Source: a bacterium (GTDB lineage: Bacteria; Verrucomicrobiota; Verrucomicrobiia; Limisphaerales; UBA11358). From it: DNA of 45,415 nucleotides. Of this stretch, positions 24,508 through 34,646 are shown piece after piece. A program made the translations under genes and the position numbers. Under the pieces are notes generated by a model. The model ran no database searches. It was not told where the DNA came from and saw only the letters and a list, made by a program, of their open reading frames with translations. Position 1 is the stretch's first letter; each line of letters begins with the position of its first letter. Where the stretch lies: positions 1 through 45,415 of the forward strand of contig JAJXXW010000026.1 of the NCBI GenBank assembly GCA_021780905.1, written 5' to 3'.

Positions 24508-25475
24508 ATCTGCCCGCCGAAAATCCGCCGCCGGAAATCCGCGACCAGTGGATTGACAAGTTCCTCGCGCATCTCGCGACGGATCGTGGCGCGTCGGTCT
24601 ACACGCAGCGGAATTACCAACAGGCTTTGATTGAATTTGCGCGCTGGCATTTGGCCGAGCGAAAGTCGGCGGCGGTCTGGGAAAAACTTCAGCGCGATGA
24701 TTTCCGCAGCTATCTCCGTTATATTGGCCGGAATAATTTGAGTCGCGCGGCGACGGCGCTCCGATTTTCAGCAATGCGGACGTTTTACAAATTTCTCATG
24801 CGGCACGGCCAGGTGGAATCGTTGCCGATTAAAAATCTTTCGCTGCCGAAAGCGCCGAAGCGGCTGCCGAAATTTCTGACGGTCCAGCAAATGGCGGATT
24901 TGCTGGCCGCGCCGGCAAAACTGCTCGCCTCGCAAAAAGAGAAAAAAGGCGCGGGCCGGCCGGTTTCGGCAGAAGTCTGCCTGCGCGATGTGGCGGTGCT
25001 GGAAACGATTTATTCCTGCGGCCTACGCGTGAGCGAACTGTGTGGTCTCCGCGTGGACGACATCAATTTCAGCGAGCAAATCGTCCGCGTGCGCGGCAAA
25101 GGCAAAAAGGAACGGCTCGTGCCTGTCGGCGAGCCGGCGTTGCGCGCGATTCAAAGTTATTGGGATTTGTTGCTCGCGCCGCCGGGTGCGTCGCAGCCGG
25201 TTTTTCGCGCGGACACGACGAAGGCTGCGCCGTTGTCGCCGTTGCAACTAGCGCGGCGCTTGAAAAATTATCTCGTCGTTGCCGGACTCGATCCCGCGCT
25301 GACGCCGCACAAGCTGCGGCATAGCTACGCGACGCATCTGCTGGACGCGGGCGCGGATTTGCGGAGTGTGCAGGAACTGCTCGGCCACGCGCACCTCATC
25401 ACGACGCAGGTCTACACGCACGTCACGACGGAGCGACTGAAGAGAGCCTACGACGCGGCGCATCCCCGGGCGTGA
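24504..25475 (+). CDS. XerC/XerD-type tyrosine recombinase
   Basis: A 323-residue tyrosine recombinase. The N-terminal SAM-like core-binding domain (IDKFLAHLATDRGASVYTQRNY, ALRFSAMRTFYKFLMRHG) is followed by the catalytic domain with Arg in CGLRVSELCGL (about 175), Lys in GKGKKERLVPVG (about 201), HKLRHSYATHLLDAGAD (H-x-x-R, about 269-272), LGHAHL and nucleophile Tyr in TTQVYTHVT (about 303). Size and motifs fit XerC/XerD chromosome-dimer resolution. The GTG at 24504 overlapping the upstream stop is preferred over GTG 24489. The adjacent tRNA-Thr does not by itself make this a phage integrase. Confidence 0.88.
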   Translation: MNLPAENPPPEIRDQWIDKFLAHLATDRGASVYTQRNYQQALIEFARWHLAERKSAAVWEKLQRDDFRSYLRYIGRNNLSRAATALRFSAMRTFYKFLMRHGQVESLPIKNLSLPKAPKRLPKFLTVQQMADLLAAPAKLLASQKEKKGAGRPVSAEVCLRDVAVLETIYSCGLRVSELCGLRVDDINFSEQIVRVRGKGKKERLVPVGEPALRAIQSYWDLLLAPPGASQPVFRADTTKAAPLSPLQLARRLKNYLVVAGLDPALTPHKLRHSYATHLLDAGADLRSVQELLGHAHLITTQVYTHVTTERLKRAYDAAHPRA

Positions 25476-25842
25476 TTGGTTGGACGGTTGTGGCACGGCC
25501 CAGAGGCGGTGCGGATTTATCGGGGAAACTGCAGCTTAAGAAAATGGAATTGATCTCGTGCGGGTCGCATTCGCGGCCGGTATCTGCCCTAACCCGACAA
25601 GCTTCATGGAGCGGTTGGGCAGGCAGATGGACGTGGTGACCTGGAAAGCTGGCAGGCGCCGGCGCAGGAAATTTGAAGCGAAAAAAAATAAAAAGTTATT
25701 GACAGCCATTGCCAAATTGATACCTTGCGCGGGTCAGAGCCGTAAAAATCAATAACCGAAACCTTCTCTATTTCGGAAGAAAGCCGAGAGGGTTGGTTCT
25801 TTGTCGTTTTACGAATCGGGTTTGAACATAAATTTTCTGGAT
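25476..25842 (+). promoter_or_regulatory. Leader of the tRNA-Thr / tuf operon: promoter and stem-loop
   Basis: No gene is supported here. A perfect TTGACA (25699-25704) with TACCTT 16 bases later (25721-25726) is a possible promoter. Further down an imperfect stem pairs AACC (25754-25757) with GGTT (25795-25798) and AACCTTCTC (25760-25768) with GAGAGGGTT (25786-25794). It is followed by a T-rich run, and could be a leader attenuator or an anti-termination structure. The first part (25476-25690) shows nothing recognisable. Confidence 0.4.
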
Positions 25843-25918
25843 GCCCAAGTAGCTCAGTTGGTAGAGCACGTCCTTGGTAAGGACGAGGTCATCAGTTCAA
25901 TCCTGATCTTGGGCTCCA
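25843..25918 (+). tRNA. tRNA-Thr (anticodon GGT)
   Basis: Acceptor stem GCCCAAG / CTTGGGC, D-arm AGCTCAGTTGGTAGAGC, anticodon stem CGTCC/GGACG around the loop TTGGTAA, T-arm with GTTCAATCC, and an encoded CCA end. It is 76 bases long, with tuf starting 38 bases downstream, a common tRNA-Thr/tuf layout. Confidence 0.95.
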
Positions 25919-25956
25919 GTTAAAACAAAAACGAAAACAGCAACACACGAAATCAC

Positions 25957-27144
25957 ATGGCTAAAGAGCAATTTCAGAGAACCAAACCGCACGTCAACGT
26001 CGGCACCATCGGTCACGTTGACCACGGCAAATCCACGTTGACCGCCGCCATCGTCGCGGTGCAGAACCGCAAAGGCATGGCGCCTTTGATTGAATACAAG
26101 GACATCACCAAAGGCGGCACCGTTCGTGACGAGACGAAGACCGTGACCATCGCCGTCTCGCACGTCGAATACGAATCTCCCAAGCGCCATTACGCGCACG
26201 TTGACTGCCCTGGCCACGCTGACTATGTGAAGAACATGATCACCGGTGCCGCGCAGATGGACGGTGCGATTCTCGTGGTGAGCGCCGCCGACGGCCCGAT
26301 GCCGCAGACGCGCGAACACATTTTGCTCGCCCGTCAGGTCGGTGTGCCGAGCATCATCGTTTGCTTGAACAAGGTTGACTTGGCTGACGCCGACCTGCTC
26401 GAGCTTATCGAAATGGAAATCCGTGAGTTGCTCACGAAGTATGGGTTTCCGGGCGACAAGACGCCCATCATCCGTGCCTCCGCAACCGCCGCGCTGGCTG
26501 GCAAGCCGGAAGGTGAAAAGGCAATTGCCGATTTGCTCGACGCGCTGGACACGTTTATTCCTGATCCGGTGCGCGAAGTAGACAAGCCGTTTTTGATGTG
26601 CGTTGAAGACGTGTTCACCATTGAAGGTCGCGGCACGGTCGTGACCGGTCGCGTGGAGCGCGGTATCCTCAAGAAGATGGAAGAAGTCGAAATCGTCGGC
26701 TTGAAAGACACTCGCAAGACGGTCGCCACCGACATTGAAATGTTCCGCAAGTTGCTAGATTCGGCCAGCGCCGGTGACAACGTGGGGGTGTTGCTCCGCG
26801 GCACGACCAAGGACGAAGTGGAGCGCGGCATGGTTTTGGCCAAGCCCGGTTCCATCAAGCCGCACACGAAGTTTAAGGCGGAGGTTTACGTTTTGACCAA
26901 GGATGAAGGTGGCCGCCATACGCCGTTCTTTACCAATTACCGTCCGCAATTTTACTTCCGCACCTCCGATGTCACGGGCACGCTCACGCTGCCGACCGGC
27001 GTTGAAATGGTGATGCCGGGCGACAACGTCTCGGTGGAAATCGAATTGCAAAAGTCGGTCGCGATGGAAAAAGGCCTCAAGTTTGCGATTCGCGAAGGTG
27101 GCCGCACCATCGGCTCCGGCATCGTGGTGGAAGTCATCGCTTAA
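25957..27144 (+). CDS. tuf: Elongation factor Tu (variant switch I)
   Basis: A 395-residue translational GTPase delivering aminoacyl-tRNA to the ribosome. G1 GHVDHGKST (19-27), G3 [12 protein letters not shown] (83-94, with the catalytic His) and G4 NKVD are canonical. Domains 2 and 3 are complete, ending [13 protein letters not shown]. The switch I region (about 50-66) reads [13 protein letters not shown] where most bacteria have a sequence ending RGITI. The Thr that contacts Mg-GTP is kept (VTI). I believe similar sequences occur in other Verrucomicrobiota but cannot check. A terminator follows. Confidence 0.95.
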   Translation: MAKEQFQRTKPHVNVGTIGHVDHGKSTLTAAIVAVQNRKGMAPLIEYKDITKGGTVRDETKTVTIAVSHVEYESPKRHYAHVDCPGHADYVKNMITGAAQMDGAILVVSAADGPMPQTREHILLARQVGVPSIIVCLNKVDLADADLLELIEMEIRELLTKYGFPGDKTPIIRASATAALAGKPEGEKAIADLLDALDTFIPDPVREVDKPFLMCVEDVFTIEGRGTVVTGRVERGILKKMEEVEIVGLKDTRKTVATDIEMFRKLLDSASAGDNVGVLLRGTTKDEVERGMVLAKPGSIKPHTKFKAEVYVLTKDEGGRHTPFFTNYRPQFYFRTSDVTGTLTLPTGVEMVMPGDNVSVEIELQKSVAMEKGLKFAIREGGRTIGSGIVVEVIA

Positions 27145-27159
27145 TTGCGAATTGGTTTC

Positions 27160-27195
27160 GGGAGCGCGGAGTTTGAACCTCCGTGCTCCCTTTTT
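27160..27195 (+). terminator. Intrinsic terminator after tuf
   Basis: GGGAGCGCGGAG (27160-27171) pairs with CTCCGTGCTCCC (27179-27190) with one G-T wobble, followed by TTTTT. It separates tuf from tRNA-Trp. Confidence 0.85.
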
Positions 27196-27226
27196 GTCCG
27201 AAGATGCGGCGGTGTTTTGGACGGTT

Positions 27227-27302
27227 ACGGCAGTAGCTCAATTGGTAGAGTAGTGGTCTCCAAAACCATTGGTTGCAGGTTCAAGTCCTGCCTGCCGTGC
27301 CA
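27227..27302 (+). tRNA. tRNA-Trp (anticodon CCA)
   Basis: Acceptor stem ACGGCAG / CTGCCGT, D-arm AGCTCAATTGGTAGAGT, loop CTCCAAA giving anticodon CCA, T-arm GCAGGTTCAAGTCCTGC and encoded CCA. It is 76 bases long. tRNA-Trp just before secE is a widely conserved position. Confidence 0.95.
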
Positions 27303-27313
27303 GTCTGCTAGAT

Positions 27314-27403
27314 GGAGAGGTGGCAGAGTGGTCTATCGCGGCGGTCTTGAAAACCGCTTTAGGCGAAAGCCTAACGGGGGTTCGAATCCCTCCCTCTCCG
27401 CCA
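27314..27403 (+). tRNA. tRNA-Ser (anticodon TGA)
   Basis: A 90-base class II tRNA with acceptor GGAGAGG / CCTCTCC, anticodon loop CTTGAAA (TGA), a long variable arm (TAGGCGAAAGCCTA) and encoded CCA. It lies 11 bases after tRNA-Trp and 13 bases before the secE start. Confidence 0.95.
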
Positions 27404-27416
27404 GAAATATATTTTT

Positions 27417-27668
27417 GTGAATAACTGGACACATATTGCAATTTGGGCGTTGGTCATCGGCGCGCTGTTTGGCTACCTCTGGTGGCAGGGACAGGTTCAG
27501 CGCCTGGCCGCTTATGTCGCGGAAACGCGCGAGGAGCTGAAAAAATGCTCCTGGCCGAGCTGGGAGGAACTGAAAGGTTCCACGGCGCTGATCAGCATCA
27601 TGATTGCCCTGCTCGGCGGATTCGTCGTGCTGGTGGACACCCTCCTGTTCAAAATTTTCATCCGCTAA
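27417..27668 (+). CDS. secE: Preprotein translocase subunit SecE
   Basis: An 83-residue inner-membrane subunit of SecYEG. A short N-terminal hydrophobic stretch (HIAIWALVIGALFGYLWW), the conserved amphipathic helix with VAETREELKKCSWPSWEEL (about 34-52), and a C-terminal membrane helix (LISIMIALLGGFVVLVDTLL) are clear. The GTG start has no Shine-Dalgarno and lies 13 bases after the tRNA-Ser 3' end, so the message leader is probably set by tRNA processing. nusG starts nine bases after its stop. Confidence 0.93.
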   Translation: MNNWTHIAIWALVIGALFGYLWWQGQVQRLAAYVAETREELKKCSWPSWEELKGSTALISIMIALLGGFVVLVDTLLFKIFIR

Positions 27669-27677
27669 AACACTTTC

Positions 27678-28223
27678 ATGCGCAACCAGTGGTTCATCAT
27701 CCAGACGCTTTCCGGGCAGGAAAACAAGGTCAAAGACAGCATTGAAAAGCGCGTCAAGACCGAGGAAATGCAGGACTTCGTCAAGGAAGTCATGGTGCCG
27801 ATTGAAAAGGTCGTCGAGGTCCGCAACCAGAAAAAAACCGTCTCCAACCGCAAGCTGTGGCCGGGCTACGTGTTTGTGGACATGGTGCTGCTGGATGACG
27901 ACAACCGCATCATTGAGAAGCCGTGGTATTTCATCCGCGAGACGCAGGGCGTGATTGGTTTTTTGAGCGATCCGCCGCAGCCGACGCCGACAGAGGAAGT
28001 GGACGCCATCAAGGTGCAGATTTCCGCGTCGGAAGAGACGGAAAAGCCGAAGGTGAATTTCGCCGTCGGCGAGACGGTCAAGATCAATAACGGCCCGTTC
28101 CTGAATTTCAGCGGCGTGATCGAGGAAATTGATCCAGAGCGTGGCAAATTGAAAGTGACCGTCAACATTTTCGGTCGCAACACGCCGGTGGAGTTGGAAT
28201 ACTGGCAGGTGGAAAAAGCGTGA
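27678..28223 (+). CDS. nusG: Transcription termination/antitermination factor NusG
   Basis: A 181-residue transcription factor. The N-terminal NGN domain (QWFIIQTLSGQENKVKDSIE, KRKLWPGYVF-like NRKLWPGYVFVDM) and the C-terminal KOW domain (VGETVKINNGPFLNFSGVIE) are complete. It binds RNA polymerase and links it to Rho or the ribosome. It lies in the classic secE-nusG-rplKAJL-rpoBC order. Confidence 0.96.
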   Translation: MRNQWFIIQTLSGQENKVKDSIEKRVKTEEMQDFVKEVMVPIEKVVEVRNQKKTVSNRKLWPGYVFVDMVLLDDDNRIIEKPWYFIRETQGVIGFLSDPPQPTPTEEVDAIKVQISASEETEKPKVNFAVGETVKINNGPFLNFSGVIEEIDPERGKLKVTVNIFGRNTPVELEYWQVEKA

Positions 28224-28239
28224 TAAGGAAACCGGGAGG

Positions 28240-28260
28240 CCATGAATTGATTTTTCATGG
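28240..28260 (+). promoter_or_regulatory. Hairpin in the nusG-rplK spacer
   Basis: CCATGAA / TTCATGG form a 7-bp stem with a T-rich seven-base loop, 28 bases before the rplK start. L1 autoregulates rplKA in other bacteria through a leader structure, but I cannot see the known L1 site here, so the role is open. Confidence 0.35.
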
Positions 28261-28287
28261 ATTCATGGATTCCTAATAAAATTTTAT

Positions 28288-28713
28288 ATGGCAAAGAAAA
28301 TTACAGGACAGATCAAACTGCAGATTCCGGCCGGTCAGGCCAATCCCGCGCCGCCCGTCGGCCCCGCGCTCGGCCAGCACGGCGTGAACATCATGGGCTT
28401 CTGCAAGGAATTTAACGCCGCGACCAAGAACGACGCCGGCCTCGTGATTCCCGTGGTCATCACGGTGTATCAGGACAAGTCGTTCACGTTCATCACCAAG
28501 TCGCCGCCCGCGTCCATTTTGCTCAAGAAGGCCGCCGGCATCACCGCCGGCAGCAAGACGCCCAACAAGGACAAGGTTGGCAAGGTCACCCGCAAGCAGA
28601 TTTTGGACATCGTCAAGATGAAGGCCAAAGACATCAACGTGAATTCCGAAGATGCCGCCGTGAAGCTCATTGCGGGCACCGCGCGCAGCATGGGAATTGA
28701 AGTTGTTGGTTAA
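28288..28713 (+). CDS. rplK: 50S ribosomal protein L11
   Basis: A 141-residue protein of the GTPase-associated centre. The N-terminal domain has [20 protein letters not shown] (residues 10-29, the thiopeptide-contact region) and [14 protein letters not shown]. The C-terminal rRNA-binding domain has [17 protein letters not shown] and RSMGIEVVG. Complete and of normal length. rplA follows after 54 bases containing a small GGGC-CGAAA-GCCC hairpin (28734-28746). Confidence 0.97.
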   Translation: MAKKITGQIKLQIPAGQANPAPPVGPALGQHGVNIMGFCKEFNAATKNDAGLVIPVVITVYQDKSFTFITKSPPASILLKKAAGITAGSKTPNKDKVGKVTRKQILDIVKMKAKDINVNSEDAAVKLIAGTARSMGIEVVG

Positions 28714-28767
28714 CCGAAACAATTAACGCGGGAGGGCCGAAAGCCCGTTTGCACCGCACAAACACAA

Positions 28768-29460
28768 ATGCCCAGCAAAAGATACAAGAAGGCGCTTGAA
28801 GTGGTTGATGGCAAAAAAGCCTACGCCCTCAAGGAAGCCGTTGGCGTGCTCGCCAAATTCCCCAAAGCCAAATTTAACGAGACCATTGACCTCGCGTTCC
28901 GCCTCGGCGTGGATCCAAAGCAGTCCGACCAGATGGTGCGCGGCACGGTTCCGTTGCCGCACGGCAGCGGCAAGACGGTGCGTGTTTTGGTTTTCGCCAA
29001 AGGCAACGCGGCGGACGCGGCGAAAGCGGCCGGCGCGGAGAACGTCGGTTTCGAAGACATGATTGCCAAGTGCAACGGCGGCTGGACTGATTTCGATGTT
29101 GCGATAGCGACGCCCGAAGCGATGGTGGAAGTCCGCAAACTCGGCAAGGTTCTCGGACCGCGCGGCCTGATGCCGAATCCGAAAACCGGCACCGTCACGG
29201 ATGACACGGCGAAAGCGGTGAAAGAAGTGAAGGCTGGCCGCGTCGAGTTCAAGGTGGACAAGGCCGCCAACGTTCACGTCATCGTGGGCAAGGCGTCGTT
29301 CAAGCCGGAACAGATCGAGGAAAACGCCCGCGCCGTGATCGAGGCCGTGGCGAAAGCCCGCCCCAACAGTCTCAAGGGCGCTTACATCAATTCATGCACG
29401 CTCTCCGCGACGATGAGCCCGCCCGTGCGTGTGGACATCCGTGAATTTGCCGCCAACTAA
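28768..29460 (+). CDS. rplA: 50S ribosomal protein L1
   Basis: A 230-residue L1 that forms the E-site stalk and usually represses its own operon. KRYKKALEVVDGKKAYALKE at the start, FNETIDLAFRLGVDPKQSDQ, VGFEDMIAKCNGGW, KLGKVLGPRGLMPNPKTGTV and VRVDIREFA near the end are all typical. rplJ starts 11 bases after the stop. Confidence 0.97.
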   Translation: MPSKRYKKALEVVDGKKAYALKEAVGVLAKFPKAKFNETIDLAFRLGVDPKQSDQMVRGTVPLPHGSGKTVRVLVFAKGNAADAAKAAGAENVGFEDMIAKCNGGWTDFDVAIATPEAMVEVRKLGKVLGPRGLMPNPKTGTVTDDTAKAVKEVKAGRVEFKVDKAANVHVIVGKASFKPEQIEENARAVIEAVAKARPNSLKGAYINSCTLSATMSPPVRVDIREFAAN

Positions 29461-29471
29461 AAGGAATTACC

Positions 29472-29984
29472 ATGCGTGCTGAAAAAAAATTATTGACGGG
29501 TGAATATGTCGCCCGGTTGAACGCCTCGCCGTTTTTTATCGTCGTTGGCTACCAGGGCCTGAAAGTGGCGCACCTCTCCGAGTTGCGCAAACGTCTGACC
29601 CAGGCGGGCGCGGAAGTTCACGTTGTGAAAAACACCGTGTTCAACGTGGCTGCGAAGGAAGCCGGCATCGGCGACCTGAACGGCTCGCTGGCCGGGCAGT
29701 TGGCCGTGGTGACGGGCAAGAAGGATATTTCCGCCGCCGCGAAGGCGCTGAAGAATTTCGCCGCCGAGTTCGACAAGTTGAAACTCAAGTTCGGCTACCT
29801 GAACAATCAGCGCCTTGAGGACAAGAGCATCCTCGCCCTGGCGGATTTGCCGAGCCTGGACGTGCTGCGCGCCAAGATTCTGGGCCTGCTGGCGGCGCCG
29901 GCGACCAAACTGGTGACCTTGATCAACACGCCGGCGTCGCAGTTGGCGCAGGTCATCAAGGCCAAGGCCGAAAAGGGCGCGTAA
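29472..29984 (+). CDS. rplJ: 50S ribosomal protein L10
   Basis: A 170-residue stalk-base protein. VVGYQGLKVAHLSELRKRL, VHVVKNTVFNVAA and the C-terminal helix that binds L7/L12 dimers (VTLINTPASQLAQVIKAKAE) are visible. It has a good AAGGA Shine-Dalgarno. Only 11 bases separate it from rplA, so the long structured L10 leader known in E. coli has no room here. Autoregulation, if any, must act elsewhere. Confidence 0.96.
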   Translation: MRAEKKLLTGEYVARLNASPFFIVVGYQGLKVAHLSELRKRLTQAGAEVHVVKNTVFNVAAKEAGIGDLNGSLAGQLAVVTGKKDISAAAKALKNFAAEFDKLKLKFGYLNNQRLEDKSILALADLPSLDVLRAKILGLLAAPATKLVTLINTPASQLAQVIKAKAEKGA

Positions 29985-29991
29985 ACAGTTT

Positions 29992-30123
29992 CCGGTTTGA
30001 ATTTTTCAAGCCGGCAAAACCAAACAACCAACAACAACGTAAATCGTCGGTTCGCGGGCTGCGGACTGAAAACTGCCGAGCCGGGCAGACGACGAGACGA
30101 ACAAAGAAAGCAAAAGCAAAGTT
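29992..30123 (+). promoter_or_regulatory. rplJ-rplL spacer with hairpin and unstructured CAA-rich leader
   Basis: The 139-base spacer begins with the hairpin CCGGTTTGAA-TTT-TTCAAGCCGG (29992-30014, one T-G pair). Purine- and CAA-rich sequence follows, and then AACAAAGAAAGCAAAAGC just before rplL. An unstructured A-rich leader would suit the high translation needed for the multi-copy stalk protein. The role is inferred. Confidence 0.4.
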
Positions 30124-30516
30124 ATGGCAGACATCGCAAACATCGTGGAAGAATTGAGCAAGTTGACGGTCATTGAAGCCGCCGACCTTGTGAAACAACT
30201 GGAAACCAAGTGGGGCGTGTCCGCCGCCGCACCCGTCGCGGTTGCCGCAGCGGGCGGTGGCGCGGCAGCGGGTGGCGCAGCGGCTCCGGCCGAAGCCAAG
30301 GACACGTTTGATGTGATCCTCGCCTCGGTTCCGGCCGACAAGAAGATCGCCGTGATCAAGGCTGTCCGTGAAGTCAAGGCCGGTCTGGGTCTCGCCGAAG
30401 CGAAAGCGTTGGTGGAAGGCGCGCCGAAGCCCTTGCTGGAGGGCGCGAACAAGGCTGATTCTGACGCCGCCAAGAAGAAGCTGGAAGAAGCGGGCGCGAA
30501 GGTTGAAATCAAGTAA
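30124..30516 (+). CDS. rplL: 50S ribosomal protein L7/L12
   Basis: A 130-residue stalk protein. The N-terminal dimerisation domain ([20 protein letters not shown]) is followed by an Ala/Gly-rich hinge (about 38-58) and the C-terminal factor-binding domain ([40 protein letters not shown]). Complete. The following spacer contains two strong hairpins before rpoB. Confidence 0.97.
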   Translation: MADIANIVEELSKLTVIEAADLVKQLETKWGVSAAAPVAVAAAGGGAAAGGAAAPAEAKDTFDVILASVPADKKIAVIKAVREVKAGLGLAEAKALVEGAPKPLLEGANKADSDAAKKKLEEAGAKVEIK

Positions 30517-30529
30517 TTCGCTGGTTTTT

Positions 30530-30561
30530 GGGGCGGCGGCGATCCGCCGTCGCCCCGTTTT
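30530..30561 (+). terminator. Attenuator-like terminator between rplL and rpoB
   Basis: GGGGCGGCGGCG (30530-30541) pairs with CGCCGTCGCCCC (30545-30556) over 12 bp with one wobble and an ATC loop, followed by GTTTTA. The U-run is short, fitting partial termination. E. coli has a partial terminator in the same spacer, reducing rpoBC relative to ribosomal protein genes. Confidence 0.65.
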
Positions 30562-30622
30562 ATCCCCTGAAAGGCGGGACACATTTACAATTTTGGTCTG
30601 GTAGGAAAATCGGTTGCTGGTT

Positions 30623-30657
30623 GGCAAGCCGGTCGTTTGAAAGACGACGGGCTTGCC
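30623..30657 (+). promoter_or_regulatory. Long hairpin upstream of rpoB (possible RNase III-type site)
   Basis: GGCAAGCCGGTCGT (30623-30636) pairs with ACGACGGGCTTGCC (30644-30657): 13 of 14 positions, loop TTGAAAG. No U-run follows. It is placed after the attenuator and before rpoB, as the RNase III processing site is in E. coli. A processing role is inference. Confidence 0.45.
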
Positions 30658-30714
30658 TTGTGTCGTTAGTGAAAAATGGTGCGGCGCGTCGCCGTGCCCA
30701 ACAGAAAGTAAAAA

Positions 30715-34620
<3,906 letters not shown>

Positions 34621-34646
34621 AACGAAACTTTGCTGAATAATACCGT

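Noticed and set aside
25558..25755. 65-residue frame before tRNA-Thr
   Set aside because: Overlaps the likely promoter and leader; no Shine-Dalgarno and no similarity I recognise.
24504..25918. Integrative element with XerC-like integrase next to tRNA-Thr
   Set aside because: The recombinase has XerC/D size and motifs, no direct repeat of the tRNA 3' end was seen nearby, and the flanks are housekeeping genes.
27145..27420. 91-residue frame across tRNA-Trp and tRNA-Ser
   Set aside because: It runs through two certain tRNA genes and a terminator.
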